DNA from: Pyramidobacter sp. C12-8
GTDB lineage: Bacteria; Synergistota; Synergistia; Synergistales; Dethiosulfovibrionaceae
Direction: 5' to 3'
DNA: 46,035 nt
NCBI RefSeq assembly: GCF_002007215.1
Contig: NZ_MUHX01000021.1
Coordinates: forward strand, 1-46,035
The notes below the pieces were generated by a model. It saw only the letters and a program-made list of their open reading frames with translations, was not told the origin of the DNA and did not search any database. Each line of letters begins with the position of its first letter. The stretch's first letter is position 1. Position numbers and translations under genes: made by a program. Positions 7,316 through 16,117 of this stretch are shown here, piece by piece.

Positions 7316-9577
7316 ATGCTGATTGAAAAAACATACAGCGTCAGCGGCATCGTCCAGGGCGTCGGCTTCCGCCCGCTGTGCGTAAGGATCGCGCGTCGCA
7401 CCGGGATCCGCGGCTCCGTGGCGAACACTTCCGACGGCGTCCTGCTCCGTTTGCAGGGGACGGAGGACGCCATCGCCCGATACGTGGCGGAACTGAAACG
7501 CGACTGCCCCGACGTGGCGCTGATCGTGGATATCAAGCTGCTCGAACGAAAGGACGTCGAACAGGCCGATGATGATTTTACCATACTCAAAAGCGTGCGT
7601 TCGCTTCGGCAGAGAGTCCTGCTTCCGCCCGACATGGCGACGTGCCGGAACTGCCTGGCCGACATCAGGGATCCCGCCGACAGGCGTTACCGTTACGCCT
7701 TCACGAACTGCACGAACTGCGGCCCGCGCTTTTCGATCGTCAGAGAACTCCCCTACGACCGGCCCAAGACGACCATGTCGGCCTTTCCGATGTGCCCCGC
7801 GTGCCGGCAGGAATACGCCGACGAAACAAACCGCCGCTTTCACGCTCAGCCGAACGCCTGCCCCGTGTGCGGGCCTCGCCTGACATATTGCGACGCTCGG
7901 GGAGAAGAGATCGCGCGGGATGAAAAAGCCTTCGGGCTGGCGGTCGCCGCGCTTGCGAACGGCCGAATCATCGCCGTCAAAGGGCTGGGCGGCTTCCATC
8001 TGGCCTGCGACGCGACCCGGGAAGAGCCCGTCTCCCTGCTGCGCCGCCGCAAGCGCCGTCCGCGCCGCCCCTTTGCGGTCATGGTCAAAAACGTCGCCGT
8101 CGCCGAAAAGATCGTGAAGCTGAGCGCCGCCGACGCAAAGCTGCTGACGGGCGCACGAGCTCCTATTATACTGCTGGAACGGAACGATTCCAACTTTCTC
8201 GCCCCGTCGGTCGCGCCCGGCTTGAATCGTCTGGGCGTGATGCTCCCCTATACCCCGCTTCATCACATGATCATGGAAGGATTCGACGCCCTCGTGATGA
8301 CAAGCGCCAATCTGAGCGGCGAGCCGCTCGTCTCCGAAAACGAGGAGGCGTACCGACGCCTCGCCGGGATCTGCGACGGGTTCCTCGTCCACAACCGCCC
8401 GATCCACATGAAGATCGACGATTCCGTCCTGCTCCATCACGACGACGGCCCCGTCCTGATCCGACGGGCGCGCGGCTACGTTCCCAATCCCATTATCGCC
8501 GCACGCGAGCTGGCGCCGGTGCTCGCCGCCGGCGCGGAGATGAAAGCGACTTTTTCGTTCAGCCAGGACGCCATGATCTTTCCCAGCCAATACCTCGGCG
8601 ACATGAAGGACATGGGAACCGCGCAGTTCTACGAAAAAGCCCTGCGGCACTTTCTCGGCCTCTACAACTTCGCCCCCGAGCGGCTCGTCACCGATCTGCA
8701 TCCGCTTTATCTCTCCACCGCCGCGGCGAAGAGGGCTTTTCCCCAGCTGCCGGCGCTTGCCGTGCAGCACCACTACGCCCACATGATGGCCTGCCTCGCG
8801 GAAAACCGCGTCGATTCCCCCGCCCTCGGCATCATCATGGATGGCACGGGATACGGCAGCGACGGCTCGATCTGGGGCGGAGAGATCCTCTGCGGCGACG
8901 CGAAAAGCTTCGAACGCTGCGGCCATCTCAAGGAATTCCGTCTGCCCGGAGGCGACCGCGCCGTCATGGAACCCTGGCGCTGCGGCTTGAGCCTGCTGGT
9001 GGAAAGCTGCGGCGTTTCCCAGGCTCTTGAACTGTGCCGAACTCTCTGGCCCGGACGGACCGCCGCCGCCCGGCAGCTTCTGAACGCCTGGGAGGCGTTT
9101 CCGCTCACAAGTTCCTGTGGACGTCTTTTCGACGGCCTGGCCGCGATCGTGCTGGGAAAAGAATCCGTCAGTTACGACGGCGAAGCGGCCATGGAACTGC
9201 AGGCTCTTGCGGAAACGCATCCCCTGCCCGCCAGCGGTTCGCCCTTTGACGTTGAAAACGGCGTCATCGACTGGCGGCCTTTCGTCGCCGCTCTGGCCCG
9301 GACTCCGCACGACGTCCTTTTTGCGGCCGGGGCTTTTCATTCCCGCTTGGCGCAGGCGCTGGCCCAGTGCGCCGCGAACGTTGCCGGGCAGACGGGCATC
9401 CGCCTGGTCGCCCTTTCCGGTGGCTGCTGGCAGAACGGCCTGCTCTTGAAAGAGACGCTGCCCCTGCTGCGCGCTCGGGGACTGACGCCGCTCACCCATA
9501 AACTGCTTTCCCCGAACGACGAGTGCCTCTCCGTCGGTCAGGCCTATATCGGCGGCCTGCGGCGGAACGGAAGTTAG
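7316..9577 (+). CDS. hypF: Carbamoyltransferase HypF
   Basis: 753 aa, normal length. Makes the thiocarboxamide on HypE from carbamoyl phosphate, the source of the CN ligands of [NiFe] hydrogenases. Domains in order: acylphosphatase-like (SGIVQGVGFRPL near residue 10), two zinc-finger C-x2-C pairs (CRNC, CTNC, CPAC, CPVC between about 100 and 190), a YrdC-like domain (about 200-385), and a Kae1-like carbamoyl-transfer domain with VQHHYAHMMA, DGTGYGSDG and LSGGCWQNG. ATG at 7316 is preceded by GAGGTGGA; a GTG at 7307 is less well placed. No other hyp or hydrogenase gene is in the window, so the partner genes must lie elsewhere. Ends tail-to-tail with pfkA (4-nt overlap). Confidence 0.94.
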   Translation: MLIEKTYSVSGIVQGVGFRPLCVRIARRTGIRGSVANTSDGVLLRLQGTEDAIARYVAELKRDCPDVALIVDIKLLERKDVEQADDDFTILKSVRSLRQRVLLPPDMATCRNCLADIRDPADRRYRYAFTNCTNCGPRFSIVRELPYDRPKTTMSAFPMCPACRQEYADETNRRFHAQPNACPVCGPRLTYCDARGEEIARDEKAFGLAVAALANGRIIAVKGLGGFHLACDATREEPVSLLRRRKRRPRRPFAVMVKNVAVAEKIVKLSAADAKLLTGARAPIILLERNDSNFLAPSVAPGLNRLGVMLPYTPLHHMIMEGFDALVMTSANLSGEPLVSENEEAYRRLAGICDGFLVHNRPIHMKIDDSVLLHHDDGPVLIRRARGYVPNPIIAARELAPVLAAGAEMKATFSFSQDAMIFPSQYLGDMKDMGTAQFYEKALRHFLGLYNFAPERLVTDLHPLYLSTAAAKRAFPQLPALAVQHHYAHMMACLAENRVDSPALGIIMDGTGYGSDGSIWGGEILCGDAKSFERCGHLKEFRLPGGDRAVMEPWRCGLSLLVESCGVSQALELCRTLWPGRTAAARQLLNAWEAFPLTSSCGRLFDGLAAIVLGKESVSYDGEAAMELQALAETHPLPASGSPFDVENGVIDWRPFVAALARTPHDVLFAAGAFHSRLAQALAQCAANVAGQTGIRLVALSGGCWQNGLLLKETLPLLRARGLTPLTHKLLSPNDECLSVGQAYIGGLRRNGS

Positions 9578-10536
9578 ATGCTGAGTTCTTCCACCAGCTC
9601 GAGCAGCTCGGGGTTCAGTCGCTTTCTTATCTCCCACGTGTTCGGCAGAGGGACCGGCGTCATGTGCCCGTTGACCAGTCCGGCCATGACGCCGTGCTTC
9701 CCTCCCAGCAGGCAGTTGACCGCGTAAGCGCCCATGCGGGTGGCGATCGTCGCGTCGTAGCTGGACGGCGCTCCGCCGCGCTGGATGTGGCCGAGCACCG
9801 TTACGGTCGCTTTGTAACCGGGAGCCTGTTCGGCAAGCTTTTTTTGCAGTTCGTAGCCGGACATGACGCCTTCCGCAAGGATGATGAGGGAATAATTTTT
9901 TCCGCTGAGGCGCGACGCTTTGAGCTTTTTGCACAGGGCGCCGATGTCGAAGGGGATCTCGGGCAGCACCGCAAATTCCGCGCCGCCGGCCACGGCCGTC
10001 TGAAGCGCGATAAAGCCGCAGTGACGCCCCATCACTTCGACGATGAAAAGTTTGTCATGGCTGTGGGCCGTATCGCGCAGCCGCCGCACGGCGTCCAGAG
10101 CCGTATTGAGCGCCGTATCGAAGCCGATCGTCATGTCGGTGCCGTTGACGTCGTTGTCGATCGTCGCGGGGATCCCCACGACGGGCAGCCCCATTTTCTG
10201 CAGTTCCCACGCGCCGCGGAACGAACCGTCGCCGCCGATGACGATCAGGCCGTCGATGTTGCGGTCGTCGCACTGCTGGCGCGCTTTCTTTCTGCCTTCC
10301 TCCGTCAGGAAACGCTCGCTGCGCGAGGTTCGCAGCACCGTCCCGCCGCGCTGGATGATCGACCCCACGTCCCGCACTTCGATCTTGCGGAACATGCCGT
10401 CGATGAGTCCCTCATAGCCCTGTTCCACTCCCAGACATTTTATGTCGTGATAGGCCGCGCACCTGACGACGGCCCTGATGGCCGCGTTCATCCCGGGCGC
10501 GTCGCCGCCGCTGGTCAACACTGCAATACGTTTCAT
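9574..10536 (-). CDS. pfkA: ATP-dependent 6-phosphofructokinase
   Basis: 320 aa, standard for bacterial PfkA. Converts fructose 6-phosphate to fructose 1,6-bisphosphate. ATP site GGDGS at residues 101-105, with Gly104 as in ATP-using enzymes (pyrophosphate enzymes usually have Asp there). Catalytic loop TIDND at 125-129. MGRHCGFIA and HIQRGGAPSSYD are the substrate and subunit-interface motifs. ATG with AAGGAGG 7 nt upstream and a TATAAT -10 at 10567-10572. Single-gene unit facing hypF. Confidence 0.96.
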   Translation of the reverse strand: MKRIAVLTSGGDAPGMNAAIRAVVRCAAYHDIKCLGVEQGYEGLIDGMFRKIEVRDVGSIIQRGGTVLRTSRSERFLTEEGRKKARQQCDDRNIDGLIVIGGDGSFRGAWELQKMGLPVVGIPATIDNDVNGTDMTIGFDTALNTALDAVRRLRDTAHSHDKLFIVEVMGRHCGFIALQTAVAGGAEFAVLPEIPFDIGALCKKLKASRLSGKNYSLIILAEGVMSGYELQKKLAEQAPGYKATVTVLGHIQRGGAPSSYDATIATRMGAYAVNCLLGGKHGVMAGLVNGHMTPVPLPNTWEIRKRLNPELLELVEELSI

Positions 10537-10566
10537 CTTTCATCCTCCTTGCGCGCTGTTTGTCCA

Positions 10567-10572
10567 ATTATA
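10567..10572 (-). promoter_or_regulatory. -10 box of pfkA
   Basis: A perfect TATAAT on the minus strand, 31 nt upstream of the ATG and preceded by TG. No good -35 is visible. Confidence 0.45.
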
Positions 10573-10604
10573 CACTTTTCTCTTCAACCGGAATCACCGG
10601 GGCC

Positions 10605-10649
10605 AACGTAAAGGGACTCAACTCTCCACGAGTTGAGTCCCTTTACGTT
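10605..10649 (-). terminator. 20-bp perfect hairpin ending the heptose operon
   Basis: Arms 10605-10624 and 10630-10649 are perfect reverse complements around a 5-nt loop. It lies 11 nt downstream of the minus-strand stop at 10661-10663. No U tract follows on the minus strand, so its mechanism is uncertain, but its position is that of a transcript end. Confidence 0.65.
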
Positions 10650-10660
10650 TTCCGCCGGCA

Positions 10661-11395
10661 TTAGATTTCTTTTTGCAGCTCCATCATGCGATTGTTGATC
10701 TTGGTCAATTCTTCCTGGATCTCGTTCAGGCGGTCCTGAAGGCCTTTGCCTTCCTTCGTGAGGTTGCCGACGCGTTTGTTCAGACGGTCCATCTCCATGC
10801 GTGCGCCCGATTTGCCTTTCAGCAGCTTATCGGGGTCGTCGTCTTTGACGTCCCAGAAGAAATCGATGGTCTTGCCGAGCGTCACGGGCGTGATGGCGCC
10901 GTCGATGGTGAACTTGACCGTTTTGACTTTCGGCGTCAGATAGGGTTTTCCCTTGGAATCGTAGCGGGGAAAGTAGACGAAACCTTCGCGTTCATCGGTG
11001 ATTTTGAAGTTGAAGCGTTTGTCGTAATCGACGGGGGAAAGACGATGTTTGCCCACGGTCAGAGTGACCTGGCTCTCGAAAGGAGCCATCCGGATCGCCG
11101 GCCCGCGGTTCGTGAATTTGATGAACACGGGGATCGTATCATCAAGTTTCAGCTGCTGCAGCAAATTGTAACGATAATCTTCCGCCTCGTCGGCCGTCCA
11201 CAGATTCTTCTGCGCCTGATCCTGAGTCGAGCGTTCCACGTATTCCGACGCATAGTACGTCGCCTGAACTTCGACGCTGGCGCCGAAATCGTCGCGATAT
11301 TCCTTCTTTTGGCGCCACTCCGCGGCAGAGGCGGCCGAAACGCTCAACATGCTCACCATCAGCGCAAAATAAAATCCTCTTCTTTTGACACTCAT
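10661..11395 (-). CDS. Secreted protein with C-terminal coiled coil, function unknown
   Basis: 244 aa. Residues 1-24 form a clear signal peptide (KRR, hydrophobic core, cleavage after SAASA). The mature part has a beta-rich domain (about 30-185) with FIKFTNRG and a DGAITPVTLGKTIDFFWDV stretch, then a heptad-like helical tail (about 190-244) in which leucines recur between charged residues. ATG at 11395 has a textbook AAGGAGGG upstream; further upstream codons in the frame lack a ribosome site. It follows gmhA by 61 nt and is followed by the hairpin at 10605-10649, so it is probably the last gene of the heptose operon. The export signal and location suggest a periplasmic or surface protein linked to the envelope. 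I do not recognise the family. Confidence 0.75.
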   Translation of the reverse strand: MSVKRRGFYFALMVSMLSVSAASAAEWRQKKEYRDDFGASVEVQATYYASEYVERSTQDQAQKNLWTADEAEDYRYNLLQQLKLDDTIPVFIKFTNRGPAIRMAPFESQVTLTVGKHRLSPVDYDKRFNFKITDEREGFVYFPRYDSKGKPYLTPKVKTVKFTIDGAITPVTLGKTIDFFWDVKDDDPDKLLKGKSGARMEMDRLNKRVGNLTKEGKGLQDRLNEIQEELTKINNRMMELQKEI

Positions 11396-11456
11396 TCGAG
11401 TCCCTCCTTGATGATAAAACGCGTTCCCCGATCCGGAAAAAAGCCCAAGAAAAAAA

Positions 11457-12053
11457 TCACTTCTCTTCAAAAAGGCTTTTTTCAATGATTTCACACAGCG
11501 TGTGTCCGATCAGAATGTGCATTTCCTGAATCCGAGGCGTCTCGGCCGTCGGCACCGCCAACACGACGTCCGCCATGCCGGCCAGAAGCGAGCTTTTTCC
11601 CCCTGTCATGGCAATGACGCTCATCTTTTTGCGGCGCGCGGCTTCAGCCGCTTTCACGACGTTGGCGCTGTTGCCGCTGGTCGAAATCGCCACCAGCGCG
11701 TCTCCGGGGCGGCCGTGCGCCTCGACCTGCCGCGAGAAAACCGTCTCGTAACTGAAATCGTTGGCGATTGCGGTGAGCGCCGACGTGTTGACATGCAGCG
11801 CTTCGGCGTCGAGCGCCGGCCGATCGAGAAGATACCGTCCGGAAAGTTCCGCGGCGAGATGCTGAGCGTCGGCGGCCGAGCCGCCGTTGCCGCAGAAGAA
11901 AACGCGTCCATCGCTTCTCAGCGACTGGACCATCAATTCCGACGCGCGGACAACAAGCGGAGCCATGCCGGACATAAGCTCGCAGACCTTTCGGTGACGT
12001 TCCAGATTTTCTGCAATGATTGCTTCCATCGTGTGCCTGTCCACGGATTCCAC
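11457..12053 (-). CDS. gmhA: Sedoheptulose 7-phosphate isomerase
   Basis: 198 aa, a SIS-domain protein of GmhA length. First step of the ADP-heptose pathway: sedoheptulose 7-phosphate to heptose 7-phosphate. The phosphate-binding FFCGNGGSAADAQHLAAELSG segment and the STSGNSANV loop are typical, as is the C-terminal E-x-H-I-L-I-G-H metal-binding helix. GTG at 12053 begins one base after the gmhB stop; an in-frame ATG at 12029 would remove 8 residues and fits the family N-terminus equally well. Directly downstream of hldE and gmhB, so three consecutive pathway steps are together. Confidence 0.93.
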   Translation of the reverse strand: MESVDRHTMEAIIAENLERHRKVCELMSGMAPLVVRASELMVQSLRSDGRVFFCGNGGSAADAQHLAAELSGRYLLDRPALDAEALHVNTSALTAIANDFSYETVFSRQVEAHGRPGDALVAISTSGNSANVVKAAEAARRKKMSVIAMTGGKSSLLAGMADVVLAVPTAETPRIQEMHILIGHTLCEIIEKSLFEEK

Positions 12054-12054
12054 C

Positions 12055-12600
12055 TTATTTCTGACGTTCTAAAAGCCAACACGCCGCCTGCAGCAAGTCT
12101 TCGGCGTAAAAATCGGCGCTCACGCCTCGCGCCCGCTCTTCACGACCGTAACCCGACATTAATAGTATCACAGGACTGGCGAGATTTTTGCCAAACTGCA
12201 TGTCGGATTCTTTGTCGCCGATCACGGCGGCGATATCGTCGCCGTCCAGCCCGCAATCGGCGCTTGCCCGTGAAATGAGCCCGACGGCGGGTTTGCGGCA
12301 CGCACAGCGCTGATCTGCCCGATGCGGGCAGACGTAGATCCCCTGCAGCGTGATTCCCCGTTCCGCCAGCAGCTCCGTCAGCCGACAGTGCACGCGGTCA
12401 ACGTCGTCCATCGTAAAGTAACCGCGGCCGACGCCCGACTGATTGGTCACGACCGTCAGCACGTACCCGCGTTCGCACAAAAGTCTCAGGCCTTCGGCCG
12501 CGCCGGGCAGAAGGGCCACCTGCTCGGGACGACGAAGATAGTTTTTTTCCTCGATGATCGTCCCGTCGCGGTCGAGAATCACCCACTTTTTCTTATTCAT
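12055..12600 (-). CDS. gmhB: D-glycero-D-manno-heptose 1,7-bisphosphate 7-phosphatase
   Basis: 181 aa, HAD superfamily. Removes the 7-phosphate of heptose 1,7-bisphosphate before nucleotide transfer. Catalytic DRDGT at residues 10-14, motif II TNQSG at 52-56, and the zinc ligand set of GmhB (Cys91, His93, Cys99, Cys101 in CPHRADQRCAC). Motif III/IV GDKESD at 128-133. ATG at 12600 overlaps the hldE stop by 8 nt. Confidence 0.94.
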   Translation of the reverse strand: MNKKKWVILDRDGTIIEEKNYLRRPEQVALLPGAAEGLRLLCERGYVLTVVTNQSGVGRGYFTMDDVDRVHCRLTELLAERGITLQGIYVCPHRADQRCACRKPAVGLISRASADCGLDGDDIAAVIGDKESDMQFGKNLASPVILLMSGYGREERARGVSADFYAEDLLQAACWLLERQK

Positions 12601-14083
12601 TCTCGCGCAGTCTGTCAATGATCGACGTGCTGGAAAACCCCGGGAGCAGCGGCAGGATCTCCACTCTGCCGGCGTATGCGGCGCCGGCGATCCGCTCCGG
12701 CCGGTAGTCGCTGCCCTTGGCCAGGACATCCGGCCTGATCAGAGAAAGAAGCCGCTCCGGCGTGTCCTCGTCGAAAATCACCACGACGTCGACGCATTCA
12801 AGGGCCGCCAGAACGGCGGCTCGGTCCAGCTCGCCGTTAATCGGACGCGCCTCGCCTTTCAGCTTTTTTACCGAGCGGTCGGAGTTGAGGCCGACGATCA
12901 GACGGTCGCCCAAAGCTCTGGCGCGTGTCAGCGAATCGACATGGCCGGCATGAAAGACGTCGAAGCAGCCGTTCGTGAAGACCACTTTCTTCCCTTGCGC
13001 CTTCCATTCCTTCACCCGCCGTACCGCCGCGGCCGCGTCGAGAACCTTGTGGCCGCCGGAGAGCGGATGCGCTTTCGCCTGAGAGAGACACAGCTCTTTC
13101 AACTCCCGATAGGAGATCGGATACGTACCGGCCTTGCCGATCACCACTTTGGCCGCCGCATTCGACAGCCGGCAGCAGTTCCGCCAGTCGACGCCGCAGG
13201 CGCGGAAAAAAGCGACCGCGGCAATAACGGTGTCGCCGGCGCCGGAAACGTCGTAAACGTCGACCGCCTGAGACGGTTCGTCAAAACACTCCCGCTCGCT
13301 GACGAACGTGCTGCCCTTTTCGGAACGGGTGACCAGCAGATTGTTCAGCCCAAAGGAAGAACGGACCTTCCGCGCCTGAGCTGCGAGCGCTTCGTCGTCG
13401 TCATTCGAGATCAGAAGTCCGGCCGCGTCCGAAAGCTCTTTCACATTGGGAGTGACCAGTTCGGCCCCGGCATAGCGCTGCCAATCCCGGCCTTTGGGAT
13501 CGACGAAAACCGGGATCCGATGCGCCCGGCACAGCTCGATGACCTTGCGGCACAACGAAAACGAACACATCCCCTTGCCGTAATCGGAGAGGACGACCGC
13601 ATTCAGACGGCGCGCGGCAAATTCCGCCAGCCGGGAGAGAAGTTCGTTCTCCAATTCTGGGTCCAACGGGAGAATATCCTCATGATCCAGCCTCATCATC
13701 TGCTGACGCCCGTTGCCGATGACGCGCGTTTTCACGGTCATCGTCTCCTTATGGGACGGGAACAGTTCGACGCTTCCCCGCGACAGATCGTTCAGGGCGT
13801 CCACAAGCTTCAGGACTTCCCGCGCCGCCGGATCCCCGCCGAGCTGAGCGAAGCACTTGACGTCCGCCCCCAGCCCGCAGAGATTGGCGACGACGTTGCC
13901 CGCTCCGCCGAGGACGCTCCTTTCACTCTGAAACTTCACGACCGGGATCGGCGCTTCGGGCGAGATCCTCTCCACGCTGCCGTAAAGATACCGGTCAAGC
14001 ATGAGGTCGCCGATGACGGCGACCGTACGCGGAGAAAGCCGCTCGACCTGTTCTACGATGTTCACAAGAGTGCCGTCAGACAC
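12593..14083 (-). CDS. hldE: Bifunctional heptose 7-phosphate kinase / heptose 1-phosphate adenylyltransferase
   Basis: 496 aa, both activities in one chain. Residues 1-330 are a PfkB/ribokinase-type kinase with GGAGNVVANL (59-68) and the anion-hole GAGD (281-284). Residues about 360-496 are a nucleotidyltransferase with TNGCFD (370-375) and HAGH (378-381). Together with gmhA and gmhB it supplies ADP-heptose for the core. GTG start at 14083 lies 7 nt after the stop of the GT9 gene, with AGGGG upstream. Confidence 0.95.
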   Translation of the reverse strand: MSDGTLVNIVEQVERLSPRTVAVIGDLMLDRYLYGSVERISPEAPIPVVKFQSERSVLGGAGNVVANLCGLGADVKCFAQLGGDPAAREVLKLVDALNDLSRGSVELFPSHKETMTVKTRVIGNGRQQMMRLDHEDILPLDPELENELLSRLAEFAARRLNAVVLSDYGKGMCSFSLCRKVIELCRAHRIPVFVDPKGRDWQRYAGAELVTPNVKELSDAAGLLISNDDDEALAAQARKVRSSFGLNNLLVTRSEKGSTFVSERECFDEPSQAVDVYDVSGAGDTVIAAVAFFRACGVDWRNCCRLSNAAAKVVIGKAGTYPISYRELKELCLSQAKAHPLSGGHKVLDAAAAVRRVKEWKAQGKKVVFTNGCFDVFHAGHVDSLTRARALGDRLIVGLNSDRSVKKLKGEARPINGELDRAAVLAALECVDVVVIFDEDTPERLLSLIRPDVLAKGSDYRPERIAGAAYAGRVEILPLLPGFSSTSIIDRLRENE

Positions 14084-14090
14084 AATGGAT

Positions 14091-15095
14091 TCACCCCTTT
14101 TGCGGAAAAAGCCCCTTCAAAATCTCACCGGCAGCGTCGACGACTTTTTGCGGCGAGATGCGCTCCATACAGGGCAAAGAACATTTCCAATCCAGGCATC
14201 CCATCCTCTCGCAGGGAGTGCCGATGACTTTATCGAGACTTTGCGTGTAGGCGACTGAAAGCGACGTCGGGCCGAAGAGCGCGATCACCGGCGTGCCCAG
14301 CGCCCGCGCCATATGAAGCGGGCCCGTGTCGGCCGCGACGACGAAGGAGACGTCGGCCAGCACGCGCAGCAAATCGAGTAAAGAAAGAGTACCGACTAAA
14401 TTGAGAATTTTTTTGCCGGGACACAGCGCCATGATTTCCCCCGACATTCTCAGCTCTTTGACTCCGGCCCCAACGAGAACCGCCATGCAATTCTCCCCTG
14501 ACAAATAATCGATGAGCTGAGCCCAGTACGCGGCGGGCCAGCGCTTTCGCGCCATGCTGGCGCCGATGGCCAGGGCGGCGCAGCCTCGTACGTTCTCCAG
14601 TTCACTGCGAGAGCTCAGAGGCGAATCCCCCGCAGGGCGCCCCAAGGAACTGCGAATCCGCTTTTCCAAACACGGCGGAATGCCCAACTTCCCGAGCACG
14701 GCATAGATATCCTGATGATACACAAACTGAAAATGCCGATGGAAGCCGATCTTCAGAGGAATGGGGGTGAGCAGGGTCAGCAGGGCCGTGCGGTCGTTGT
14801 CCTGCAGGTTCATGAGGATGTCAAACTTCTCCTTGCGGATGCGGGAGACGAGTTTGAGAAAACCCTTTTGCCCCTCCTGCCGATTCCACGGCATCACCTC
14901 GTCGATCCACGGCATGCATTGCGCCAACGGAGCGTAGCCCTTTTCCGTCAGCCACGTGATCTCGAAGGACGGGAACAGCTCTTTCAATTTTTTGCCGATA
15001 TGAGCCGTAAGAACGATATCGCCCAGAGCCGAAAAACGGATCAGCAAAACTTTTGCCTTGATGTTGTTATCCAGCGCCACCCTCGGGAAATTCAT
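14091..15095 (-). CDS. GT9 glycosyltransferase (heptosyltransferase-like)
   Basis: 334 aa, GT-B fold, family 9. N-terminal LLIRFSALGDIVLT is the classic start of WaaC/WaaF-type enzymes; the C-terminal donor-binding domain has ADTGPLHMARALGTP and ALFGPT. Probably transfers heptose from ADP-heptose to Kdo or to the first heptose; which of the two cannot be decided here. It contains several cysteines near the C-terminus (CERMGCLDWKCSLPC), as in many anaerobe members. Overlaps the preceding GT9 gene by an ATGA. Confidence 0.88.
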   Translation of the reverse strand: MNFPRVALDNNIKAKVLLIRFSALGDIVLTAHIGKKLKELFPSFEITWLTEKGYAPLAQCMPWIDEVMPWNRQEGQKGFLKLVSRIRKEKFDILMNLQDNDRTALLTLLTPIPLKIGFHRHFQFVYHQDIYAVLGKLGIPPCLEKRIRSSLGRPAGDSPLSSRSELENVRGCAALAIGASMARKRWPAAYWAQLIDYLSGENCMAVLVGAGVKELRMSGEIMALCPGKKILNLVGTLSLLDLLRVLADVSFVVAADTGPLHMARALGTPVIALFGPTSLSVAYTQSLDKVIGTPCERMGCLDWKCSLPCMERISPQKVVDAAGEILKGLFPQKG

Positions 15096-16117
15096 TTTCG
15101 CCCCTCATCACAGCCAATCGACGACCCCGCAAGGATTTTTTTCGCCGCCGCCCACACGTCGTCCACTGGGATCTGCTTCAAGCAATTATCGCGCCCGATC
15201 GGACACTTCGCGCCCTCGTCGCGGCAAAAAGATCTCGGGCACGCCTTGGGAAAAACAATTTCGTGCCTGTTCCCCCACGGGCCGTACCGCCACGGATCCG
15301 TCGTGCCGAAAATGCCGACCGTCGGCGTTCCCATGGCGCTGGCCATATGAAGGCCGCCGCAGTCATTCGTGACATACAGACACGCCGCGGCCAAACGCGA
15401 AGCGCTGACCGGCATGGGCACCTGTCCCGAAAAATCGAGCGCCTCCGGCAATGAAGCCAGAACCGGCGCTGCCGCGGCTTGCTCCTCGGCAGAATACCCC
15501 ATCACGGCGATTTTATATCCCCGTTCGCTCAAACGACGTCCCAACGCCGCAAAGTTTTCGGCGGGCCAGCGTTTGAACGCACGCCCCCCCGGATTCAAAA
15601 TCACCAGTTTGTTCCGATAGGGAGCCAGCTCACGCTGGACGCCGCGGTGGATATCCCCGGGGACGTAAAGCCTCATGCTTCGACTTCTCAGCGGCACGCC
15701 CAGAGTTTGCATACAATAGAGATTTCTTTCCGCTTCATGCACCTTTCGCGGCAAAAAAACTTCCCGCCAGCCCCAGAGCGGCCGGTACCGGCAGTTCATG
15801 AACAGCGGGATCAACGTGCTGCGCAGATCGACGATGAGATCGTACTTTCCGGCGCGAAACTCGCGGATCGCCCGAACGCGTCCTCGCCATCCATTGTAGG
15901 GGGAATTCGGCTTGCCGCGGTCGTAAAATTTTATTTCATCCCACATGGGGTCATCGGCAAGCATTGCAGAAACCTGAGCGTTTGCACGAATCGTGAAATA
16001 CGCATGAGGCAGGTACATCCTCAAATTGTACAGGGCCGCGCTGCTCAGCAGCATGTCGCCGATGCACGAGAGCCCGACGACGAGGACTCGCTCGATTTTG
16101 GACGGCTCAATCTTCAC
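15092..16117 (-). CDS. GT9 glycosyltransferase (second heptosyltransferase-like)
   Basis: 341 aa from a GTG at 16117, chosen because GAGGTG lies 8 nt upstream and because the family N-terminus (VLVVGLSCIGDMLLSSAAL) follows directly; the frame is open further upstream to 16183 but that would overlap the previous gene by 77 nt. Donor-site segment NDCGGLHMASAMGTPTVGIFG is family-typical. Probably adds the other inner-core heptose. It overlaps its upstream neighbour by 11 nt and its downstream neighbour by an ATGA. Confidence 0.87.
   Translation of the reverse strand: MKIEPSKIERVLVVGLSCIGDMLLSSAALYNLRMYLPHAYFTIRANAQVSAMLADDPMWDEIKFYDRGKPNSPYNGWRGRVRAIREFRAGKYDLIVDLRSTLIPLFMNCRYRPLWGWREVFLPRKVHEAERNLYCMQTLGVPLRSRSMRLYVPGDIHRGVQRELAPYRNKLVILNPGGRAFKRWPAENFAALGRRLSERGYKIAVMGYSAEEQAAAAPVLASLPEALDFSGQVPMPVSASRLAAACLYVTNDCGGLHMASAMGTPTVGIFGTTDPWRYGPWGNRHEIVFPKACPRSFCRDEGAKCPIGRDNCLKQIPVDDVWAAAKKILAGSSIGCDEGRK

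Noticed and set aside
7238-9934. Very long minus-strand open frame continuing upstream of mnmA
   Set aside because: It runs antisense through hypF, which has all family motifs on the plus strand. MnmA begins at 7237 with a good ribosome site.
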